This document shows, in pieces, positions 24,401-36,400 of a stretch of 64,000 bases of DNA. A model generated the notes under the pieces. The model saw only the letters and a program-made list of their open reading frames with translations, was not told where the DNA came from and made no database searches. The DNA is taken from NCBI RefSeq assembly GCF_014839805.1, contig NC_051117.1, positions 8,308,001-8,372,000 on the forward strand, read 5' to 3'. Within the stretch, counting starts at the first letter, position 1. Each line of letters starts with the position of its first letter. The stretch is from Manduca sexta. Taxonomy: Eukaryota > Arthropoda > Insecta > Lepidoptera > Sphingidae. Made by a program: the position numbers and the translations under genes.

Positions 24401-27400
24401 CATATTTATTTTCGTGGTAAGGTTATACTCCGCTTGCAGTGGCTATTATAATGTTTACTTCGTGTCAGCACGTATCATAACACAAACACAGGTCACATGT
24501 TCAAGTTGTAATCATGAAATGACATCTAATTTACTACAACATGATTGCATATGATAAATAGATATCAACGTCTGCTAAGCTATCATATTATGATTCCGGA
24601 ATGTTCGCAGCAGTGCCGAAGGGTTCATTATAACCCGATTTCTGCTGATTTCCATTTATGTAGAATTTATTTATCACAAATAAAATGTAAGTTTACAATA
24701 CTGTGAGCGGCGATAGCCTAGTTGGTTGTGGGACGGACTGCTGAGACGAATGTTCGCAGGTACAAATCCCAGGGTTGTGTGCACTCTGACTTTTTAAAAA
24801 ATTATGTGTGTATTCTTTGTGAATTTTCGTTTGCTTTAACGGTGAAGGAAAACATCGTGAGGAAACCTGCATATCTGAGAAATTATCTATAGGAATTTTC
24901 AAAGGTGTGTGAAGTCTACTAATCCGCACTGGGCCAACGTGGTGGATTAAGGCCTAATCCCTCATAATAGATGATGCCCGTGCCTAGAAGTACGACAGTA
25001 ATATACTGGTATTATTTATTATTATTATATTATTTATTATTAATACTCCAAGCGAACGTCTCATTTATTACTCAGTTTAGAAAACAAAACAAAACGAAAA
25101 CAATGTAATACAGTAGTGATACAAGATTTACCGAACGTCCTTCGCGGGACCGCAGTAATTCAAAACTCATCGCGTTGCATAACGCCGGCCTGCGGTCTGC
25201 TAGGGCTGGCACGCGAGGCCATGACTCATTGTTTATATTGTGTTCACGTGATAAGTGGTTTCTTTTAGACGCGCTGAAAGGTATCAATAATGCGGTGGAT
25301 AGCCCGGTTACGATGAAAGTGAATTTAAAAAAGGCTATGTTGATTGCGTTGTTAATAGCCGAACGAAATGTTAGCGATTCGTCATGGTATTCTGTAAGAA
25401 AGCAAGAAAGTTCGAATTCTGCGAATTTTAAGTGTTGTGTATTAATAAATCCTTGTCAATACTAATGTAAATTCGAAAGTTTGTTTTTGATCTTTTGTAA
25501 TTTTTTATGAAGCGACCGTGCTGTAGGCCTTTTTTAATATTCCTGAATAAATCTTACTAACACTACGTTGAACGCTCTGATGCTTATTCTAGTATAGTAG
25601 ATGTTTGTAGGTAATAGTATTTACTTACCACTAGACAATTTACTCGCTTGCTCTCTTATTAAATATATTATAAAGAAAACCATCAACCCTACCAATAAGG
25701 CGCAGTGAAACGATCCGCCGTGATTACAGATCGCGAACGATACAAAGGCGCAAATGATAACTGTCGAGTCGCGATGCAATCATTAGGTGATGTAACGCGC
25801 GTAATCCCTCATTACCTTACACCGTGGAGGTCGGCACGCTGTCACGTGACGTTACCGACGTGCTGTTACGGGTTTGCGTTTTCCGGTTTAGTGTGGATTA
25901 TATAATTTGAATTAATTTATGTGTGAATTGTTAGACGTAATTTATGGTATTAATTTTATTGACTTTTTTTCGTTTTCCGGTATCCGGGAAAAAATCACGG
26001 TCACAAAAATTCAAGTTTAAGGTATATTGCAAACCTAGCATGATGTAAATTTTTATCACGTTAAGATAGTGGGATAAGGGACTGAAAAATGGGTATTGTA
26101 AAATAAAACATGTTGAGCTAAAATGGTGGTTTTTTGAATCAAGGTTTAAGTCGTTATTGTTATTGAAATTAAGCAGTTACACAGTGCCCAGTGCAAGTTT
26201 TTGTATCGGCATTGTCAATTTAAAAAAAAATATGCTATAGCACTTTAACGCTTTCATATCGATTTTCACCTTAACCACCCGGAAACCGGAATAAATTTCT
26301 AAAACTAGTTTTAATATGTAAGAAAGAAATCATCTATTTAATCACTTTCCGGCATGACATAGCCACTTAGGGTTGTCCGTTATTTATTCGCGCCAAAACA
26401 ATTTAATGGCGTCACTCGTCGGGTGTTGATTAATGCCCATGTTTACACACATCGCGCCGGTAATGGACCACTGTTTATCACCACCCGCGTTATCCAAATA
26501 GAGGGGGGAGGTAGGGGGGGCTATGTTTTAGCGATACGTTAACTAAGTGTGTAATGAGTTATTTGTTGTTACATTCTGAGAACTATAGGAATTAAGTATG
26601 TAAAGTCTGTTGATCCGCACTAGGTCAATGTTTAAAACTTCATTGGTAGAAGAGGCTCGTGTCCAGCAGTGGGCAGCAGTGGTGAAGGGTCCGTATAATT
26701 CGATTCCTATCAGCTTCGCTTTATGTAGAATCTAATTATCATCAGAACGATTTGTAGACCGCATTTATACATCATCATCGTCAGCCTACAGCTGTCCACG
26801 TATACATACACTTATTCATATTGGTACCTATATGTAGTGTCGGGTTTCCTTTTGGAAAATTTAACTTTACGCAACTGGTGGGCAGTACATAATAGCGAGC
26901 TGCTGTTATAATGGGACGTTAGATACAATAGAGGTATCATATTGAATTGACTAACACATATTGACCTTAAAAAGTTATAATCCGCGTCTTCTGACAAAGT
27001 GACGTTTTGTCTTTCACTTTCCGATTTTATTGCCATGATAATTATTTTCCAAAATATGCCTATAGCACTCCGGTGTAATGTAGCTTCCTATTAGTGAAAA
27101 GATATTCAAAATCGGTTTAGTACTCCCTGAGATGTCTTTGTGAATTTATCGTTCGCTTTAACGGTGAAGGAAAACATCGTGAGGAAACCTGCACATCTGA
27201 GAAGTTCTCTATAGGAATTTCGAAGGTGTGTGAAGTCTACCAACCCGCACTAGGCCAGCGTGGTGGACTAAGGCCTAATCCCTCTCAGTAGTAGAGAATA
27301 CAGCGCTGATATTATTATATTATTGTTACTCCCTGAGATGAGCACGTCCAAACAAACTCTTCAGTTCATTTACAGTCAAATACAGTCTCGTATTATTTCA

Positions 27401-30400
27401 GTAGGGTATCCTACAGAAATAGATAAACACCTAATAACAGTCTGAGTTCAGCGTTAGATATGGAGTTAACGAGACCAGTGTGGCGATCTTTGGCTCACGT
27501 TCAAGAATTTTAAGCATTGCACGCAATCTTGTTATACCATCGCGCTGATCATCTTGGGTGGTGGGTTCGGAATAAGCTGTGGTATGCAGGAGGGGGGGGG
27601 GGGGTATAAAGGATTGTGAACATTATCGTCTCCTATTTTGTAATTGAATGATGAACAAAGTATTAAGAGACGAACAGAACAAATTATTACTAAAAATATG
27701 TATATGAAATTAAGGTTCTTAATCCAACACAGTATCCATTCATACGTAATATATACATAGAAGAGAATAGACGAGTAAATTAATTAACAATATTACAAAT
27801 CAAAAATTGCAAAAAAGGATACAAGCAAACTCGATCAAATGTGGAAAATAATTCAGAAGAGGCAAGTATCTAAATTATCAACAATAACAATTAATGTCTT
27901 CCTGTAGATGTGTAGTGATTGACAAAATATATGGATATCGGAGATTGAAGCAAACTTATTATTTTTAACAGTATGACCATGTGTATATCCATCAAATTCC
28001 CTGTTCCAAAAAGGTAATTTCTCAAAAGTCCGTAACACTATTCTATCATTGTGAAATAAAAAGTCGTCAGTTCCAATTGATCAATTTGTTTGATTTAAAG
28101 ACCATAAAACAAATCCTCAGGACACGCATCACAACTCGCTCACCTCAACTGAGAGTCCAAGGTTGCGCGAAGATTTATGAAGAGAAAAACAAAGCCCACA
28201 GTTATGTACAAAAATGGACGCGTCAACCGGCCATTAGATGCCGAGTTAGAATGTAAGGCCGGTCGCACAGATGCGCATTTTAGTCGTACGTAAACGCACG
28301 AGTTTTGTCGTGCGAATTGTGAACGCACTGGTAATGTTGTATGTGTTTTAATAAGTTGGGTTGTGTGGTCTAGTTGAAATTGATAAATGAAGTACATTAG
28401 TAGGTACCCAGGTTATTTTTAAGATGCCCATAATGCTTGTTCCATTTGACTGCATATAAAAACAACTTAACGACGTCCATGTTGGATGACGCATCTCTAT
28501 GTAGTGCTTCGTATTCAGTTTGCGTTACAGTATGTCGGACATTGGCAAGTGTTGGCGAAAACGTACGATTCAATTTCGTACAAAATGCGCCAAACTGCGC
28601 TAGGCCTTATCGTCGACGTGACTCATAAAATAAAGTCAAAGATCTGAGCCAAGGTGACGCGTTATGGGCAAAAAATGCTGATGTTTTGGACCGCGGTCTG
28701 GTTGCAAATGTTTATGAATTATGCGATTGTGTTTGTCATCGGTTGCAACTTCAGTCATGATAGTGATCTTGAGTGTTCATGATGTCGGTTATGCATATTT
28801 AATTAAGTAATTATAGTACATAGAAAGTCCTTTAGTAATACAACAGTGCTCTGTTGCTTAGCGGCAAAAATATACATGTTGAGTTACTTAGAACAGGTCA
28901 AACATACGAGAGACCTGCCTTTACTGTTTAAATGTACTTGCATTTCCAGATAATATTTATTTTAGACTACTAATCTAAAACTCTTTTTTGTTATGACTCG
29001 GTAATGTGGCTTCACTGCACCTGATGTTACCGAAGTGAATTCACCAAATGGCTACCGGCAAAAGATACAAGAATCCCCAGACGGTGGGCACAGCCATGCC
29101 GGCCTGTATAATTGCTTCATGTCCCGCTTGAAGGACCCCAGTTATAAGGAGGGAACTTTGTGCTGGCAAACCATTCCACTGCCTGATGGTGTGGGACTGA
29201 TATGAGTTTCTGAATCTCTCGGTTCGTGCCAAGATGGAAGACACCGTCAAACTGTGGTTACGCAAGCCAGCACACGTGGTTCTGGGAAGGAATAGAAAAC
29301 ATTGCAATTTTGTTTTAAATTACTTGTATCATGGTGCCCTCATCAATCCGGCCATTTATGTTACCCACGTCACCGCGTTTCACAAGACCAATCACATCCT
29401 CATGAATTATATATAACATCCGAAAGGTCAACAATATTTATAACAACCATTTCGCAATAAAAACTTATAAACCTAATGTTGTCAAGTTTATCTCTAAGAA
29501 ATCGTTAAGTTTCGCCGAGTGGAGCGGAGTAATTAGAACTTCCTAGGGAAAGTGTGTTTGTCAGTAGTTTTGATGGCTTCGTCCAACTTTGGAGCAAATA
29601 TTGTTATGATTGGATCTAGTTAATTAGTAGTGACATCTTTACTAATATATACAAGGCGAGTTTTTGTTTGTACGTGGTAGTCTCTAGAATTACAAGCCAG
29701 ATTCTTTTACAAATACGAATCTCAACTACCCTTGAATTGAGGTTATTTTTGACAACCGATTTTATTGCAACCGGAACCGCGAGCAGAAACTAATAGTTAA
29801 CAAGTTCCATTCCATGTGAGTCGGTCTGAACTGATGTCTATTTCTGCCGCCAAGAATGCGCAAGCGCTGTTTTCCGGTTTGAGGGACATCGTAGTAAGTG
29901 TTATTACATGTAAATGGGCATTATGAAACTGTGTTGTCTCAGAGTAACGAACGCAGTTCAGTTATGCACATTATGTTTGTGTATCATCTATGATACAGTC
30001 AGTTGGTTGAGGACTGAAAGACACTCCTAGTAGGTGATACGATCGCCAAAGGAATTGTATCTCAGATTTGGGTTAGGAGTTGGGATCATTCATGTCAGTG
30101 GTGAAGGATGAAATTTTCTGAAAGGGAATCCAACACAACATATAGGTACTAATAAGCATAAATGCGGTTTGTAAATCATTTTGATGAAAAGGAAGCCGGA
30201 AGGAATCGGGTTGTATGGACCCTTCAACATTGATCCATGTGTGTAATTGTCTAGAGTTATAAATTGTATAAACTCTGGAATAGTTTGCTTATATTGGTGT
30301 TTCCTTCTTACACTTTGGAGTTCTACAAGGCAAGTGTGAAGAAGCAACTAGGCAGTCTAGCATAATTGACGTGCCGATCGTTTGGGGAACTATGGGGCTC

Positions 30401-33400
30401 GATATTTTGCTTGGACTGTACTTTACTTTACTCCAGCTGGCTGCAGTGAAGTCACTATACCGCGACTGCGTCAGTGGCGCACGATACGAGTATGTCTACT
30501 GCGCTGAGGTCCTCGGTTCGAATCCTGGGTCGGGCCAAAATAATTGTGACTGGGTTTTTGGTTGGTTGGTCCTGCGCCTTATCCCTCTCTGGTCATGTCC
30601 GATTGCCGTTTCACCAGACTATGAGAGTGACGGAACAGAGAGTGCACATTGTGGATTGCACACACTTGTGCAATATAATAATTCCTGCGTACCTGGCTGA
30701 TCTCTGTTGAGATTGCCGTGATCAAAAATTCGGCTAGGAGCATTTCATTTCATACCGTGATAATAAAAAAAAGATTTAATAGTAAAATGGATGGATATTG
30801 TTATATTCACATGAGCATCAAAGTCGCTACGTCGTCAACCACCGTCCACTGTAGCATTGAAGTTATCAGCTACATAATGACAGCATTTTAACGCTTCATT
30901 AAGCTGTCTAATGCCGTTTAGACATTCAATCAATTCAGTCCACGTCATACGGTTATTAAAAAGATCTCGTCTGCTCACTTGTCATCGTGTAGATTGCTGC
31001 GTATGACAAGATAAACTGGATGATATTTCTTGGTGTTGACCGCGGATGCACTTGCGTATGAGGCAATTAATGCTTCAAATCCCTAAATAACTGCAGTAAT
31101 ACCAGAAGTTATTTGTACGACGCGACGTCAGCATTATATACAAAAAAATATATTTTTGTTACAGGGGTAAATTACCGGAACACAAAGTAGTTTGTGTTAA
31201 TCCAAAGCATGGTCCATTCTCGAATTTATATTATTATTTATTAGATATCCGATGTGCGTAAGGGCCTGTGCTAATGACTTTAAACGCATTAAGGACTAGG
31301 TTTGTTTCTCATATGCGAGGGTCCGTCAAGATAGCTATTATTGTAAGTTTTTTTCTGACACGAACCACAGTTTAAAGAACCTTATATCTAATATTGTTAA
31401 TGGTAAACTAGTGAATGTATATCCTAAAGTTTGGCGAGGGGATAGGAGACATTTTTATATTGAAAGGTTATTTGGTGGACGTTACTTGTATTCGTCTTGA
31501 TGGCGAGCGCTGTGCACGAGCCATAATGGCCCACGTAAGTGTGTCGCGTTCCGGTATCAACCTGTCTATATCCGGTTTCAAATAGGCCGGCATAATTGTG
31601 TCCACTGGCGAGAGATAACCATCTCTGGACAGTCGAACTATCTGGATCCCTCTCCATCAGTGCAGTGGAGTCGTTTTGCCGAGTTCGTTTAAAAAAAGCT
31701 TCTGCTAGATGATTATTAGGCATAACAAAATTTTCACACATTTCAAAGACACGGAAAAGTCGACTCAATGTCACATAAAATACTTTCTAAATTACAACAT
31801 AAGCCACAAATCCAAAGTCAACACCTGCCGGATAAACCCTCGCCTTGATAGTGCAAGGTCGCGGGATCAAATACAAGTGACTTTTGTAACGTTTACCTAC
31901 TAATTCAGTAAATCTTTTAAAGTCTCCGAGTTGGATAATCTCCAATGCGGAAGATGTAATGTCAAGTGTATTATTAGATATTAGTATATTTCAGATTTTT
32001 AGGCAATTTAGTATTTACTGCAGTATAAGTCAAAAGTATCTGAAAAAAGCTATTGTTTTCTTTATAATAGTAGATAAATATTAAAAAATAGAGCAATCTT
32101 ATGTAGAAGTAACGATCGTCAATGAGAAATTTAAAAAATTTGCGCTTGCATTACTGACTGCCATTTTCAATATACGATCCCAATCGCTTTTTTCGATCTG
32201 TCACAAAAATGGACCAATTAGAACAAAGAGTTATTTTGTTTCGTTCATTCTTAGGATCGGATTGAAGATCGAGATTGGGATCCATTGTTGAAAACGGCGG
32301 TTAATGAGCGGGAATGGAAAATAGAAACGACGAGGCCGTTTAGATTTTTGGTAATCAAAAAAATAATAGTAAAATTGCCTCTCATTTAGACAAGGTGAGA
32401 AAATATTTGCGTTCATTAATTGTTACTTTACACTGTGTAGAGAATAAAACGGTGTACCCCCTTATTCATAGACGTTTTTTATCTAAGGACGGAGTAAAGC
32501 TGTGATAACAAGTCTGTTTCTCAGTGCTGACGGCATAGCAGCCTTCGCAGTGAGTAGCCATAGGGCCGTTGTGATTGGCTTATATTGTTGTATCTCAAGA
32601 GTGTCTACAAATCTATACTATTATATAAAGCTGAAGAGTTTGTTTGTTTGTTTGTTTGAACGCGCTAATCTTAGGAACTACCGGTCCAAACCGAAAAATT
32701 CTTTTTGCGTTGGATAGCCCTTTGTTCGTGGAGTGCTATAGGCTATATATCATCACGCTATACCCAATAGGAGCGGAGCAGTAATGGCTAATCTCAGGAA
32801 ATACCGGTTCAAACTGAATTTTTTTTTTTGTGTTGGATAGCCCTTTGTTCGTGGAGTGCTATAGGCTATATATCATCACGCTATACCCAATAGGAGCGGA
32901 GCAGTAATGGCTAATCTCAGGAACTACCGGTCCAAACTGAAAAAATCTTTTTGCGTTGGATAGCCCTTTGTTCGTGGAGTGCTATAGGCTATATATCATC
33001 ACGCTATATTCAATAGGAGCGGAGCAGTAATGGCTAATCTCAGGAACTACCGGTTTGAACTGAAAAAATCTTTTTGTGTTGGATAGCCCTTTATTTGTGG
33101 AGTGATAGAGGCTATATATCATCACGCTATGACCAATAGGAGCGGAGCAGTAATGAAACATGTTGCAAAAACGGGGACAATTTATTAGTTTTGAGAGCTT
33201 CCGTTGCGTGCGTTGCGTAAAGGGTTAAAGTTATGCAACAATGATGTATGACGGGATTGTTTCTCTTAAAAAGTTCTAAAAAATATATTATAAAACAAAG
33301 TCCCCCGCTGCATCTGTCTGCCTGAACGTGTTAAACTCAAAAACTACCCAACGTATTAAGAGGAAATTTGGTATCGAGACAGTTTGGGACCCTGGGAAGA

Positions 33401-36400
33401 ACATAGGCTCTCGGGAAACTACTACTTTTATAAGGGTAAACTTTAGCCTGAAAAACTTTATAATGCGAGCGGAGCCGCGGGCAAAAGCTAGTTACATTAA
33501 TAAAATCAATTTGTCTCATTATGTATAATGGTATGGGAATAATTTCGCATCCCCATCACATTATGGGATGAAAAGTAAGCGCACAATAGGGTACCGGACT
33601 CATTTTTGTTCTTAACAATTATCAAATATTTACATAATATAAATTATAACACCAAAGAAATTATTAAAATCCAGTGAAAAATCAACAAGTTATAAGCATT
33701 TGAATTTCGGTGGAAGGGGTAATTAACAAGAAACAGAAAAGAGACAAAATATCCACATGTGACGTCATCGGGAATTACGACGCGTGCGAAAGAAAGAGAT
33801 GAAGCGATATCCCCACATCGCGCCCACTTCTGCACATTACAATATTTTAAATATGAATTACTCGCTCATTTTTTAACCAATTGTTATGCTGTTTTCGCAG
33901 AAGTGCTTCTTTTTCGTATTGAAAGTCATTACACATAGAATAATGTGCAAAATCAAACATAGGCCGGTCCCCTATTTGTGCTGTCTGCAATACAATACCT
34001 GACTGTGTATTAATATTTTCTCATCTTGATCCCAGGTGGGTTCCGGAAGATGCAGCTCTCCAGGCACAGGCCCTCTGTCCCCCGCGGAGGGTCCACGCTG
34101 GCCTCACATGCACCACCCCCACCCGCTGCACCACGCGCTTCTCTCCTCAAGCGTGAAGCGCGGCAAGGAGCTGTGAGTATCCGCACTGGTTACAGAAGAT
34201 TGTGTAGAAACTTCTAGAATGTCCCGTGATGTTTTACCTCGGCTAGTTCAGATGTGAAATTTCAAGGAATTCTGTTGGTATTTAGACTGTTGGTTTCAAC
34301 GTGAAGTAGGTGTTGCTTGAGAATGGCGGAGGTGTAATTTTTACTAATGACAAGATTTTCATCCTTAAGAGATAAGTGATTTAGTTTAGTATTATACAAC
34401 GTACAAAGGAATAAATTTTGCAGCAATTTAAAACATATTTTGGCAATAGTATATGGAAGAAAATTGGTTTCTTGTCGGTTCCTGCGTCGAAAGGAGCTAG
34501 AGTTTTCCTTAAATAATGAAAAAAAAAAAATGGATTGCAAAGACAAAGCTATCCGTTCAACACTTTTAAAGTTCTCTAATCTGGGTTATTTACTAGCGAG
34601 AATTGACGTGAAAGTAATGTAAGGAAAGGCCTATTATAATTTTAAACTTCAAACTTTTCTATGTTTTGTCCAATTCGTTCAGTTTCATACGATTCAATAG
34701 TTCCAGAAACTTCTACACTAACAACACCTTATTAATAGTCTCGTGTTATCGTATCGACTGGACTGTCCGAGTACCGTCGAGTTCTCGACATGAGTAATCT
34801 ATCTAACATAATTATTGTTTTGTTTACATGTCTAACCGCATTAGAAACAAGGATGTGTAAGTATTATATCAAGTGTCGATAATTTATTGTAATCATTAAT
34901 AGATGTAATTGTATTGTGGATTTTTTTCGCTTGGTTTAAGAGCATAGTACAATACGGTAAATCGAAAAAGTCTTTGTGTTTGAAATATCACTTTCAGTTT
35001 TCAGTTCAAGTGTTTTAGAAAACGAAAAAATAAAGTGTAATCGTCATATGACTTGATTTGTCTCATTTTTTTTTGGGTGAAATAGATAGATGTGATAATA
35101 TTGAGGTAATTAAGTAATTTTGTTTTTCGTTTCTTGATTAAGAAATAGCGTTTGAATAGACTTAAAAATATAATTTTGACATATTGTGTTATATATATAT
35201 AGAAGAGCTGAATCCAAAGTTACTCTCTGGTTTTGTATGTTGTTATAGGCTTCAATCTCAGACATCTTATAAAATTATGTTTTATAAAAAAGCTGTATTA
35301 ATTACATGCAAAATAAAATTTACAAATTACTTTGATTAGTATATTCTCGACATTGAATCGAGGATTCTTATTGGGATCGTTTCTACAAATTCTGTGAAAT
35401 ATACTCGGTTCACCGAAGTATACCGAATGCGATAGAGTAATTAAAACGTACATATTCGTTTCCGAAAAAAAAAATCGTTCTCAGAATACGGTATAGATAT
35501 GTATAGATTTCGTCTCTTCCTAGATAATTAACAGACGATCTAGATTCCCACCCGTCCCACTAACTTTGATGTTGTGACATTACGTCTAATGAGTGTGTTG
35601 CCGTGAAAAAGACTATTGGGATTAATGGCCACCTGCCATTAGCGCGGCATAAAATATTGCCGTCTGTCACAACTCACACGGCGCCGGGAAACGCCGGGAA
35701 AGTGGACCGATGTCTTGATCCGGTTGCGTGTATTTTAGTTGGTGAGGAAGTTGATCCGTTATTTTTGGTATTTATTGATTAGTACATTGAAAAGTTACAT
35801 TTGGCGTTGCGTTTTTTAGAGGACGCAATTTTATTTTTTTAAGTGTAGGGGGGGGTCAGTGAAAAGCTAAAACCAAGTTTGTGGGGTCGCCACCCTTGTC
35901 CCACGGCCGCCATCTTGAAAATAGGCGTTGAAATGGTTTTTACGATGTATCTCTTAAACTATTTATCTGACAAAAAAAAATATAAACATTTCTTGTTGCA
36001 AATTAAATTCTCTACAACTTTGGTCCAGTAACTTTTTGTCGTAGAACTATAAATAAAAAAGTTATAAGCGAAAATGTTAAGAAATTCGATGTTAAGCAAT
36101 GTCCATTGCAACGTCATCAGAACGTGTGTTTATAAGGTTCATAATACTTTTTTTTGTACTCTCATTACGTACAACACAAACCCGCGGTTGTCAGCTTGTA
36201 CGCGAATTACTTGGATCCTGAATCGCTTTGGCACAATATAACATTGAAAATGCTTGTTTTTCGTCAATAAAGTAAAATTAAAATTATTTATTGGAATCGC
36301 CGTTTACAATGCTTTATAGCGGATCACATCGAGTTGTTTTTCAAAACATTCTGAAAGGCAGGCCGACAAAATTTGGGCGACACTTGATAATCACATCTGT

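Larger units (their letters stand above)
23496..34035 (+). other. Intron 2, 10.5 kb, repeat-rich
   Basis: Largest intron. It holds Helitrons (23608-23926, 27043-27390, 32612-33491), SINEs (24709-25030, 27135-27326, 30470-30760), TIR elements (28254-28609, 32160-32298), a reverse-transcriptase fragment (29041-29307) and a G13 tract (27592-27604). I see nothing coding for a host gene. Confidence 0.65.

Noticed and set aside
32664..33155. CRISPR-like or satellite array from 123-bp repeats
   Set aside because: Repeats are directly adjacent without spacers and sit inside a Helitron in a eukaryotic intron.
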